Below, piece after piece: positions 1 through 7,330 of a DNA stretch of 7,330 nt. Position 1 is the stretch's first letter; every line of letters starts with the position of its first letter. The notes beneath the pieces were generated by a model that was not told the origin of the DNA, searched no databases, and saw nothing but the letters and a program-made list of their open reading frames with translations. Source of the DNA: Bacteroidia bacterium (GTDB taxonomy: Bacteria > Bacteroidota > Bacteroidia > NS11-12g > UBA955); assembly GCA_023254645.1 (NCBI GenBank), contig JALRLA010000017.1:1-7330 (forward strand). Direction: 5' to 3'. The position numbers were made by a program, and so were the translations under genes.

Positions 1-1664
<1,664 letters not shown>

Positions 1665-1722
1665 GTGTGCTAAAAAATTGCGCGAATTTCGGCAGAAAAG
1701 CCGGGATTAGGGCCAATTCACT

Positions 1723-1743
1723 GTTTCTTTTCGGTTTCTTTTC
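1723..1743. repeat. Tandem 10-bp direct repeat upstream of prfC
   Basis: GTTTCTTTTC occurs at 1723-1732 and again at 1734-1743, a period of 11 bp, close to one helical turn. It lies in the typA/prfC intergenic region, about 34 bp upstream of the prfC -7 element and 59 bp upstream of the typA start. It could be a paired protein-binding site or an upstream activating tract, but it is also low in complexity (pyrimidine-rich) and may be chance. The repeat itself is plain to see; any function is inference. Confidence 0.4.
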
Positions 1744-1776
1744 AAGGTTTCCCCGGCCAATGCGGGCTTGCATCGC

Positions 1777-1784
1777 TACTTTTG
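1777..1784 (+). promoter_or_regulatory. Bacteroidota-type -7 promoter element for prfC
   Basis: TACTTTTG is an exact match to the Bacteroidota -7 consensus TAnnTTTG. Transcription would start near 1789, giving a leader of about 60 nt before the prfC ATG at 1848. No TTG is present at the usual -33 spacing, so the upstream element is weak or absent. The -7 overlaps the perfect 10-bp palindrome TTTTGCAAAA (1780-1789), which would straddle the initiation site. The TTG at 1782-1784, which could be read as an in-frame start codon, lies inside this element and so should not be the translation start. Confidence 0.6.
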
Positions 1785-1813
1785 CAAAACTTTTTGGGCC
1801 AGCTTTTTGCAGA

Positions 1814-1823
1814 TTTCGCGAAA
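1814..1823. repeat. 10-bp perfect palindrome in the prfC leader
   Basis: TTTCGCGAAA is a perfect palindrome ending 24 bp before the prfC ATG, within the predicted 5' leader. It could be a small operator or part of leader structure. As a transcript hairpin it would be poor because there is almost no loop. It is short enough to occur by chance. Confidence 0.3.
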
Positions 1824-1847
1824 AGTGCGTCCAAATTGATTGTCCCT

Positions 1848-3437
1848 ATGGCCTACGAAAACGAGATATCCAAGCGAAAGACCTTTGCGATCATTTCACA
1901 CCCTGACGCGGGAAAAACGACCTTGACGGAGAAGTTTCTTTTGTTTGGTGGGCAGATCCAAACGGCCGGTGCCGTTAAGTCCAACAAGATCACCAAAACG
2001 GCCGCTTCCGATTTCATGGAAATTGAAAAGCAGCGCGGTATTTCGGTGGCAACTTCGGTGATGACCTTTCCCTATAAGGGCAAGTGGGTGAATATTTTGG
2101 ATACTCCGGGTCACAAAGATTTCGCCGAAGACACCTACCGAACCTTGACTGCTGTAGACAGCGTTATTTTGGTCATCGACTGCGTTAAGGGAGTAGAGGA
2201 ACAAACCGAGCGCCTCATGGAGGTCTGCCGAATGCGCAAGACCCCTGTGATTGTATTCATCAATAAGATGGACCGCGACGGCAAAGATCCCTATGAGTTG
2301 TTGGAAGAGGTAGAGGAGAAATTGAACATCAAGGTTCATCCCATGAGTTGGCCCATCAATGGCGGCCGTGATTTCAAAGGGGTGTATCTCTTGGCCGATC
2401 AAAGTTTGAACTTGTTTGAGAGTAGCAAGACCAAAAAGGCCGATGACGTCATCGCCATTCAAGGATTGGACGACGAGCGATTGGATAAGATGCTAAACGA
2501 GCGCGATTCTGCTAAGTTGCGCGAAGATGCAGAACTGGTTGACGGCGTTTACGGTGCTTTGAACAAACAAGACTATTTGGATGCCGATGTCGCTCCTGTG
2601 TTCTTTGGCTCTGCCCTAAACAACTTTGGTGTGCAGGAGTTGCTGGATACGTTTGTGGAGTTGGCCCCCAATCCGTTGGCTCGTCCGACCAACGCCCGTG
2701 ATGTCGCTCCTGAAGAAGCCAAATTCACCGGATTTGTGTTCAAAATTCACGCGAATTTGGATCCTCGTCACCGAGATCGAATTGCCTTCTTACGGGTATG
2801 CAGCGGTCGATTTGAACGCGGCAAACCCTATTCTCATACCCGCTTGGAGAAGAATTTCAAATTTGCCAACCCCTATCTGTTTTTGGCCGATAGCAAGGAG
2901 GTGATGGACAACGCCTATCCGGGTGATGTCGTGGGTCTGTACGATACCGGAAACTTCAAGATTGGCGATACCCTGACCGAGGGCGAAAAGCTTCAATTCA
3001 AGGGAATTCCGAGTTTCTCTCCTGAAATTTTCAAAGAGTTGATCAACTTGGACCCCATGAAGAGCAAGCAGCTTGAAAAAGGGATTCAGCAGCTGACCGA
3101 CGAAGGATTGGCCTCCTTGTTTATTCAGGAACCCGGAAGCCGAAAGTTTGTGGGAACGGTGGGAGAGCTTCAATTTGAAGTGTTGCAGTACCGATTGGAG
3201 CATGAATACGGGGCCAAGTGTCGATTCGAACCGCGGGCCATTCACAAGGCCTGCTGGATGAGTGGACCTGCCGCTGATTTGGCTGATTTCATGAAATACC
3301 GCAGCAACAACATTGCCTACGACAAGGATCAGAATCCCGTGTTTTTAGCTGAGACGGCCTTCATTCTTCGCATGGCCCAGGAGAAATATGAGTCAATCGT
3401 GTTCCACACCACCAGCGAATTCAAGGTAGAAGGCTGA
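1848..3437 (+). CDS. prfC: Peptide chain release factor 3 (RF3)
   Basis: RF3 is a class II release-factor GTPase that recycles RF1 and RF2 from the ribosome after peptide release. The product is 529 residues, matching the length of E. coli RF3. The GTPase motifs are SHPDAGKTT (17-25), [11 protein letters not shown] (60-70), DTPGH (85-89), NKMD (139-142) and the G5-like SAL (255-257). RF3-type hallmarks include [11 protein letters not shown] (94-104) and, further on, FTGFVFKI and KHRDR-like [10 protein letters not shown], followed by the RF3 C-terminal domain. The ATG at 1848 is preferred because it gives the usual short lead into [17 protein letters not shown]. The longer frame from TTG at 1782 would start inside the promoter. 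Neighbours are divergent typA, another ribosomal GTPase, and a pirin gene 54 bp downstream on the same strand. Nothing is broken or missing. Confidence 0.97.
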   Translation: MAYENEISKRKTFAIISHPDAGKTTLTEKFLLFGGQIQTAGAVKSNKITKTAASDFMEIEKQRGISVATSVMTFPYKGKWVNILDTPGHKDFAEDTYRTLTAVDSVILVIDCVKGVEEQTERLMEVCRMRKTPVIVFINKMDRDGKDPYELLEEVEEKLNIKVHPMSWPINGGRDFKGVYLLADQSLNLFESSKTKKADDVIAIQGLDDERLDKMLNERDSAKLREDAELVDGVYGALNKQDYLDADVAPVFFGSALNNFGVQELLDTFVELAPNPLARPTNARDVAPEEAKFTGFVFKIHANLDPRHRDRIAFLRVCSGRFERGKPYSHTRLEKNFKFANPYLFLADSKEVMDNAYPGDVVGLYDTGNFKIGDTLTEGEKLQFKGIPSFSPEIFKELINLDPMKSKQLEKGIQQLTDEGLASLFIQEPGSRKFVGTVGELQFEVLQYRLEHEYGAKCRFEPRAIHKACWMSGPAADLADFMKYRSNNIAYDKDQNPVFLAETAFILRMAQEKYESIVFHTTSEFKVEG

Positions 3438-3457
3438 TTTTCTTGATTCAGGTTAAG

Positions 3458-3479
3458 GGTCTAGCCACAAATCTAGGCC
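3458..3479 (+). repeat. Inverted repeat (hairpin) between prfC and the pirin gene
   Basis: GGTCTAG (3458-3464) can pair with CTAGGCC (3473-3479) across an 8-nt loop, giving seven pairs including one G-U. It sits 20 bp after the prfC stop and directly abuts the pirin -7 element TATGTTTG (3480-3487). Read as RNA it could be a weak terminator for prfC, although the following bases are only moderately U-rich. Read as DNA it lies where an operator between -33 and -7 would lie. The sequence does not decide between these. Confidence 0.45.
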
Positions 3480-3487
3480 TATGTTTG
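3480..3487 (+). promoter_or_regulatory. Bacteroidota-type -7 promoter element for the pirin gene
   Basis: TATGTTTG matches TAnnTTTG exactly and ends only 4 bp before the pirin ATG at 3492. With the usual 4-7 nt between the element and the start site, transcription would begin at or next to the ATG, implying a leaderless or nearly leaderless mRNA. No TTG is seen at the usual -33 spacing. The alternative is that the pirin gene is read from the prfC promoter and this match is fortuitous. Confidence 0.5.
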
Positions 3488-3491
3488 CAGC

Positions 3492-4205
3492 ATGAACCTG
3501 CGTTTGTTTCCCGCTGATCAACGCGGCCATGCCCAACACGGCTGGTTGGAGAGTTACCATAGCTTTAGTTTTGCTTCCTACTACAATCCTGAGTGCATGC
3601 ACTTTGGGGCTTTGCGGGTGCTGAATGACGATTGGGTGGCCCCTGGAATGGGTTTTGGAACTCACCCACATGACAACATGGAAATCATCAGCATTCCCTT
3701 GTCAGGTGATTTGGAACACCGCGATTCTATGGGCAATCGCTCGGTAATCAAGGAAGGCGAAATCCAGGTCATGTCAGCAGGCACGGGAATTACCCATTCC
3801 GAATACAATCCCAACTCTGATCGGGAGGTTCGATTTTTGCAGATTTGGCTCTTTCCAAGATCGAAGAATCTAACTCCCCGATACGATCAAAAACCCATTG
3901 CAGATCTGCTCCAGCCCAATGAATTGTCGGTGGTCTTGTCACCGAATGCGCAAGACAAAGGCGTATGGATACACCAAGATGCCTGGTTCAGCATGGGTGA
4001 GTTTGATCAATCTACTGAATTGATATACGAGTCTAAGAAGTCGGGCAATGGAGCCTATCTCTTTTTGCTCGAGGGTTCGGTGGAAGTTGAAGGCCACAAC
4101 TTGGGTCGCCGAGACGCCATTGGCGTCTGGAACTATGAACAATTGGCCCTGAGAACTAGCCCTGGTACTCGGCTCTTGTTGATGGATGTTCCTATGCAAG
4201 CGTAG
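3492..4205 (+). CDS. Pirin family protein, YhhW-type bicupin
   Basis: The product is a 237-residue pirin-family bicupin, closely resembling E. coli YhhW (about 231 residues) by recognition of shared segments. These include RGHAQHGWLESYHSFSFA (11-28), the ALRVLNDD stretch (40-47), GFGTHPHDNMEI (54-65) and the MSAGTGITHSEYNP run (94-107). The expected cupin metal ligands are all present: His58, His60, His102 and Glu104. Some pirins of this type, including YhhW, show quercetin 2,3-dioxygenase activity in vitro, but the natural substrate is generally unknown, so an enzymatic role here is only possible. The second cupin domain, from about residue 150 onward, lacks the ligand set, as is usual. There is no signal peptide, so it should be cytoplasmic. 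It follows prfC on the same strand and converges with the next gene across 27 bp, where I see no convincing terminator. Confidence 0.92.
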   Translation: MNLRLFPADQRGHAQHGWLESYHSFSFASYYNPECMHFGALRVLNDDWVAPGMGFGTHPHDNMEIISIPLSGDLEHRDSMGNRSVIKEGEIQVMSAGTGITHSEYNPNSDREVRFLQIWLFPRSKNLTPRYDQKPIADLLQPNELSVVLSPNAQDKGVWIHQDAWFSMGEFDQSTELIYESKKSGNGAYLFLLEGSVEVEGHNLGRRDAIGVWNYEQLALRTSPGTRLLLMDVPMQA

Positions 4206-4232
4206 GGCTCGTCGAGATTGGGCAAAAGAGGC

Positions 4233-5183
4233 CTACCACTGTCGTATATAGCCAATTCCCAGCACCCAGGAATTCATCCACGCGCTTTGTCCTACAGGAA
4301 ATAGGTCTTGGTCGTAAATGGAAATCAGGGTGTAGTTGAGTTGGATGTGCTCACTGAGTTGAGCGCTCAATCCAAGGTCAATTCGGCTGTCCAAAGTGGG
4401 GGCGGGGCTGATATAGGGAGCAAAACCCAGATAGTTGGTTTTGACCTTATACACCTGCCCAGGGCCAAAAGCAAATTCATAGCCCATTTGGAGCTGAACG
4501 CCGAGCTGATTGTCGATGTATTCTCCTTTTGAAACGCGAGCGATCATTTCCGTGTTGCGCAAGGCGTACAGGTTTTGATTCAATACATACGATTGCTTCA
4601 AGGTGAAATAACCCAGTCGCAGGAAGTAATTGGGGATGGGTTTGAGTTCCAATCCAACCGCCATCTGAACTTGGCCAACGCTCATGAAGCTCGACGTGAG
4701 TTTGGATACGTCTCTTCCGAGCAAATCTTGGGAATAGGTATAGCCGGGCAACAACTGGGTTTGCAAGTTGAAACCCCCATAAGAAGTTAGTAGGTCGTAT
4801 TGCTTGAAACTGTGACCAAATTTGCTATCTATAAACAGGTTGTCTAAGCTCTTTTTGTTGCTCCAATAGCGGTTTCCGAAATTGTCCAAGCGACGGCTGG
4901 CAATGCTCCCGAGGTTGACATTCAAGCTGTTGTCCCAACTGGTTTTGGCTCGAGTCAGGTTGTACTTTGCGCGAATGAATCCGTTGATGTTGATGTTGTT
5001 GTTTGCGCCACCGGTCCAGTTGGGGCTGGTGTTGGAGATGGAGAAGTTGAACCCCATGTCTGCCCCGTATTCTTTGATGCGCTGAGCTGTGCTATCCCGA
5101 ATGGAAAGAAAATGGGCAGGTCCAGCGAGCGAACTCCCAGAACCCATCAGACAATAAAGGAAAACAGGCAAAAGCTTGCGCAT
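4233..5183 (-). CDS. DUF3078-type outer-membrane beta-barrel protein
   Basis: This encodes a 316-residue protein resembling the Bacteroidota DUF3078 family. The start at 5183 gives a signal peptide: Met-Arg-Lys, a hydrophobic stretch (4-20) and a likely cleavage site after SSLA (about residue 20). The Cys at 11 is inside the hydrophobic core and does not form a lipobox. Family-like features are NWTGGANNNININGF (55-69), SWDNSLNVNLG (82-92), and DSKFGHSF (119-126), followed by QTQLLPGYTY (141-150). Alternating hydrophobic and polar residues in the second half and a C-terminal aromatic (Trp316) fit a beta-barrel inserted in the outer membrane. Function is unknown. It lies 78 bp downstream of sucC on the same strand and may be partly co-transcribed. 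A longer in-frame start (TTG at 5261) would bury the signal peptide behind 26 residues and is rejected. The DUF3078 call is from pattern recognition, not a profile search. Confidence 0.82.
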   Translation of the reverse strand: MRKLLPVFLYCLMGSGSSLAGPAHFLSIRDSTAQRIKEYGADMGFNFSISNTSPNWTGGANNNININGFIRAKYNLTRAKTSWDNSLNVNLGSIASRRLDNFGNRYWSNKKSLDNLFIDSKFGHSFKQYDLLTSYGGFNLQTQLLPGYTYSQDLLGRDVSKLTSSFMSVGQVQMAVGLELKPIPNYFLRLGYFTLKQSYVLNQNLYALRNTEMIARVSKGEYIDNQLGVQLQMGYEFAFGPGQVYKVKTNYLGFAPYISPAPTLDSRIDLGLSAQLSEHIQLNYTLISIYDQDLFPVGQSAWMNSWVLGIGYIRQW

Positions 5184-5197
5184 GGCGAAAGTCTTTG

Positions 5198-5205
5198 CAA
5201 AATTC
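5198..5205 (-). promoter_or_regulatory. Possible -7 element for the DUF3078 gene (one mismatch)
   Basis: On the minus strand this reads GAATTTTG, one base away from TAnnTTTG, and is followed by CAAAG, similar to the context of the prfC element. It lies 14 bp before the ATG, so the leader would be about 10 nt. No TTG stands at -33 spacing. It is a weak candidate; transcription from sucC is the alternative. Confidence 0.3.
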
Positions 5206-5227
5206 GTACAAAAGCCTCTAGGGCTCT

Positions 5228-5242
5228 CCACAGAACCTGTGG
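5228..5242. repeat. Inverted repeat between sucC and the DUF3078 gene
   Basis: CCACAG and CTGTGG form a perfect 6-bp stem around a 3-nt loop. An outer pair, AGGGCT (5220-5225) and AGCCCT (5264-5269), could close around it, with the outer arm covering the sucC stop codon. On the sucC transcript the hairpin lies just after the stop, where a terminator, attenuator or 3'-end-stabilising stem would be expected. No U tract follows, so a classical intrinsic terminator is not supported. Confidence 0.4.
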
Positions 5243-5261
5243 TGGGTAGTGGGTTGGACAA

Positions 5262-6476
5262 TTAGCCCTTCAATACTTTTTCTACCAGCTCAGCTGCCTC
5301 TTTCAATGCAATGGCAGAGAATACCTGAAGACCACTTTCGTCGATGATCTTTTTGGCTTCTTCTGCGTTGGTACCTTGCAAGCGAACGATGATGGGGATC
5401 TGAATGTCGCCGATTTTGCGGTAGGCCTCTACCACGCCATTGGCCACGCGATCACAACGAACGATACCGCCAAAAATGTTGATCAAAATGGCTTTGACAT
5501 TGGGGTCGCTCATGATGATGCGAAATCCTGCTTCTACGGTTTCGGCGTTGGCAGTACCTCCCACGTCCAAGAAGTTCGCGGGCTCACCACCAGACAATTT
5601 GATGATGTCCATGGTCGCCATCGCCAAACCTGCACCGTTTACCATACAGCCTACGTTGCCGTCAAGCTTCACGTAGTTCAAGTTGTAGTTGCCGGCTTCA
5701 ACCTCAGTAGGATCTTCTTCGCTCAAATCGCGCAAGGCAGCGAAATCTTTATGGCGGAACAAGGCATTGTCGTCCAAGCTCACCTTGGCGTCAACGGCAA
5801 TGATTTTGTCGTCGCTGGTTTTCAACACGGGGTTGATTTCAAACATGGCTGAATCAGTTGCATCATAGGCTTTGTACAAAGCCGATACGAACTTGACCAT
5901 TTCTTTGAAGGCAGTACCCTCCAAGCCCAAGTTGAAAGCAATTTTTCTAGCCTGGAAACCTTGAAGACCCACCGCAGGGTTGATCCACTCTTTGTGAATT
6001 TTCTCGGGGCTGTGCTCGGCTACTTCTTCAATGTCCATACCGCCTTCAGTGGTGTAGATGATGACATTTTGCTTGGTAGCGCGATCCAACAATACGCTCA
6101 TGTAGTATTCTTTGGGCTCGTTAGGACCAGGGTAGAATACGTCTTGAGCCACCAATACTTTGCTCACCAACTTGCCGCTGGGGCCTGTTTGAATGGTCAC
6201 CAACGTGCCTCCCAATAGATTGGATGCGATTTCAGCCGCTTGTTCGGGGTTTTTGGCCACTTGAACACCGCGTTGCTCGCTGCCCATGACCTTTCCTTTT
6301 CCACGACCACCTGCGTGGATCTGGGCTTTGACAACACACCAAGAGCTGTCGTATTCGGTCTTGACGCGCTCGGCGGCAGCTTTGGCTTCTTCGGCGGTTT
6401 CGGCTACAAATCCGTTCTGGACGGCTACACCGAAAGTCTTTAAAATCTCTTTGGCTTGGTACTCGTGAATGTTCAT
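5262..6476 (-). CDS. sucC: Succinyl-CoA synthetase (ADP-forming), beta subunit
   Basis: SucC is the nucleotide-binding subunit of succinyl-CoA synthetase, which makes ATP or GTP from succinyl-CoA in the TCA cycle with the SucD alpha subunit. The product is 404 residues (E. coli 388). An ATP-grasp domain opens with [12 protein letters not shown] and holds [14 protein letters not shown] (48-61), [12 protein letters not shown] (143-154), [10 protein letters not shown] (209-218) and [16 protein letters not shown] (227-242). The C-terminal CoA-ligase domain has [18 protein letters not shown] (273-290), [11 protein letters not shown] (332-342) and [13 protein letters not shown] (363-375). About seven extra residues follow the GGRGKG loop compared with E. 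coli. The ATG at 6476 is chosen for the canonical N-terminus; an upstream TTG at 6530 lies in the promoter. sucD is not adjacent in this window, so the alpha subunit is presumably encoded elsewhere. Confidence 0.97.
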   Translation of the reverse strand: MNIHEYQAKEILKTFGVAVQNGFVAETAEEAKAAAERVKTEYDSSWCVVKAQIHAGGRGKGKVMGSEQRGVQVAKNPEQAAEIASNLLGGTLVTIQTGPSGKLVSKVLVAQDVFYPGPNEPKEYYMSVLLDRATKQNVIIYTTEGGMDIEEVAEHSPEKIHKEWINPAVGLQGFQARKIAFNLGLEGTAFKEMVKFVSALYKAYDATDSAMFEINPVLKTSDDKIIAVDAKVSLDDNALFRHKDFAALRDLSEEDPTEVEAGNYNLNYVKLDGNVGCMVNGAGLAMATMDIIKLSGGEPANFLDVGGTANAETVEAGFRIIMSDPNVKAILINIFGGIVRCDRVANGVVEAYRKIGDIQIPIIVRLQGTNAEEAKKIIDESGLQVFSAIALKEAAELVEKVLKG

Positions 6477-6499
6477 GCGGGGTTCGCTAGAATGCGGGG

Positions 6500-6530
6500 C
6501 AAAATTAATTAACTTTGGACCGTACGCCAA
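6500..6530 (-). promoter_or_regulatory. sucC promoter with -33 and -7 elements
   Basis: On the minus strand TTG (6530-6528) is followed, after a 20-bp spacer, by TAATTTTG (6507-6500), an exact TAnnTTTG. This is the best-formed promoter in the window, with both elements at normal Bacteroidota spacing. Transcription would start near 6494, giving a leader of under 20 nt before the sucC ATG. It overlaps the lolD promoter on the opposite strand. Confidence 0.7.
6510..6517 (+). promoter_or_regulatory. Bacteroidota-type -7 promoter element for lolD
   Basis: TAACTTTG is an exact TAnnTTTG match on the plus strand, only 2 bp from the oppositely oriented sucC -7 element. The start site would be near 6522, about 14 nt before the proposed lolD GTG. 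No TTG lies at normal -33 spacing, so this side looks weaker than the sucC side. Confidence 0.55.
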
Positions 6531-6535
6531 GCATT

Positions 6536-7189
6536 GTGATTGATTGTCGCGAAATACAGAAAAGTTATGGTTCGGTAGATGTTCTCAAGGGCCTAGATTT
6601 GAGCATTTCTGAAGGAGAACTGGTGGCCATTACTGGTCAAAGTGGAGCGGGTAAAAGTACCCTGCTGCACATTTTGGGAGGCTTGGATGTGCCCGACTCG
6701 GGTACGGTGAGTATTTCGGGCAAAACCTTGTCCAGCATGAATGAAAAGCAGCGGGCCCATTTTCGAAACCGCGATTTGGGCTTTGTCTTTCAATTTCATC
6801 AGCTTTTGCCTGAATTTACGGCTCTCGAAAATGCCTGCATACCGGCCTTGATAGGGGGGGCTTCTTGGAAGGAGGCCAAATCACAAGCCCGTCATTGGTT
6901 GGAGTATTTGGGGCTCGCCGACCGATTGGAGCACAAGCCTTTGGCCTTGTCGGGTGGGGAGCAGCAGCGCGTTTCCATTGCCCGTGCTTTGGTCAACAAA
7001 CCTGCGGTGATTTTTGCCGATGAGCCCAGTGGTAACCTCGATTCTGAGAATGCGGCTAAAGTTCACGAGGCCTTCCAGAATTTGAAGCGAGATTTCAAAC
7101 AAACCTTTGTAGTGGTGACCCACAACCAAGCCTGGGCCGAGGTCTGCGACCGGGAAATTCGGCTGCACGACGGTCGAGTTTTATCCTAA
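6536..7189 (+). CDS. lolD: Lipoprotein-releasing ABC transporter ATPase LolD
   Basis: LolD is the cytoplasmic ATPase of the LolCDE-type complex, which releases outer-membrane lipoproteins from the inner membrane. From the GTG at 6536 the product is 217 residues (E. coli LolD 233). All ATPase motifs are intact: Walker A GQSGAGKS (34-41), Q-loop Gln86 within [18 protein letters not shown] (82-99), signature LSGGEQ (138-143), Walker B VIFADE (158-163) and the switch His196. The [15 protein letters not shown] run is strongly LolD-like, but related MacB/FtsE-type ATPases share much of the fold, and no permease gene is in the window to confirm the partner. GTG is preferred because it gives a normal short N-terminus ([11 protein letters not shown]). 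The upstream TTG at 6515 is part of the -7 element. recQ follows after 5 bp, suggesting co-transcription. Confidence 0.9.
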   Translation: MIDCREIQKSYGSVDVLKGLDLSISEGELVAITGQSGAGKSTLLHILGGLDVPDSGTVSISGKTLSSMNEKQRAHFRNRDLGFVFQFHQLLPEFTALENACIPALIGGASWKEAKSQARHWLEYLGLADRLEHKPLALSGGEQQRVSIARALVNKPAVIFADEPSGNLDSENAAKVHEAFQNLKRDFKQTFVVVTHNQAWAEVCDREIRLHDGRVLS

Positions 7190-7194
7190 AGACC

Positions 7195-7330
7195 ATGGCC
7201 GATTCAGGATCTCAACATCTTCAAACGGCCTTGGTGTTGCTTCAAAAACACTGGGGTTACAGCCAATTTCGTCCGGACCAGGTGCCGGTCGTTGAGGCCA
7301 TTTTGCAGAAGAGAGACACCTTGGCCTTGT
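7195..7330 (+). CDS. RecQ-family ATP-dependent DNA helicase, N-terminus only
   Basis: Only the first 45 codons are in the window. The translation contains LQKHWGYSQFRPDQVPVVEA (about residues 16-35), then ILQKRDTLAL. This is the RecQ family motif 0 region, with the WGY-x-x-FRPxQ pattern that recognises the adenine of ATP, leading toward the Walker A motif, which would lie just beyond the edge. RecQ helicases unwind DNA 3' to 5' in recombination and repair. The ATG lies 5 bp after the lolD stop, so translation probably follows from the same transcript. The family call is fairly secure from the motif. Which RecQ subgroup it belongs to, and whether the RQC and HRDC domains are present, cannot be told. 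Confidence 0.85.
   Translation, partial: MADSGSQHLQTALVLLQKHWGYSQFRPDQVPVVEAILQKRDTLAL

Noticed and set aside
1690..1703. A 4-bp stem CGGC/GCCG with a 6-nt loop upstream of typA
   Set aside because: It is too short to distinguish from chance and lacks a T tract.
1665..1760. A promoter for typA on the minus strand
   Set aside because: I scanned for TAnnTTTG with an upstream TTG and found no convincing match. A promoter must exist, but I cannot place it.
1896..2462. A 188-codon open frame antisense to prfC
   Set aside because: It lies wholly inside the secure RF3 gene on the opposite strand and its translation shows no recognisable domain. It is a codon-bias shadow.
4206..4232. A bidirectional terminator between the convergent pirin and DUF3078 genes
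   Set aside because: The 27-bp gap has no stable stem with a proper loop and no T tract. The terminators may lie within the coding ends or be factor-dependent.
5376..5852. A 158-codon open frame antisense to sucC
   Set aside because: It is fully contained in the sucC coding region, has no promoter or recognisable protein features, and is explained by the composition of the sense gene.

Overview
This window looks like chromosomal DNA from a member of the Bacteroidota. Three things suggest this. Exact matches to the phylum's -7 promoter element TAnnTTTG lie upstream of four genes, no gene start has a convincing Shine-Dalgarno sequence, and one gene encodes an outer-membrane protein of the DUF3078 type, a family typical of this phylum. 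Base composition looks moderate (about half G+C by eye) and even across the window. I see no insertion sequence, phage gene, CRISPR array, tRNA or rRNA. The class cannot be fixed from this sequence alone.

Layout from left to right: (1) typA/bipA, a ribosome-associated GTPase, on the minus strand, with its last ~50 codons cut off by the window edge. (2) A 183-bp divergent intergenic region with a TAnnTTTG element, a tandem 10-bp repeat and two short palindromes. (3) prfC, peptide chain release factor 3, on the plus strand. (4) A 54-bp gap with a hairpin abutting another TAnnTTTG element. (5) A pirin/YhhW-type bicupin gene on the plus strand. (6) A convergent DUF3078-type outer-membrane protein gene on the minus strand, only 27 bp away. 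(7) sucC, the succinyl-CoA synthetase beta subunit, on the minus strand. (8) A compact bidirectional promoter in which the two -7 elements lie 2 bp apart. (9) lolD, the lipoprotein-export ABC ATPase, on the plus strand. (10) The first 45 codons of a RecQ-family helicase gene, 5 bp after lolD and probably co-transcribed with it.

The genes are core housekeeping functions: translation (typA, prfC), the TCA cycle (sucC), the outer-membrane envelope (lolD, DUF3078 protein) and DNA repair (recQ). They do not form one pathway. I found no defence system, biosynthetic cluster or other undescribed multigene system. The more interesting signals are in the control regions: the near-palindromic sucC/lolD promoter, a possible leaderless pirin transcript, and TTG codons inside promoter elements that would mislead start-codon calling.
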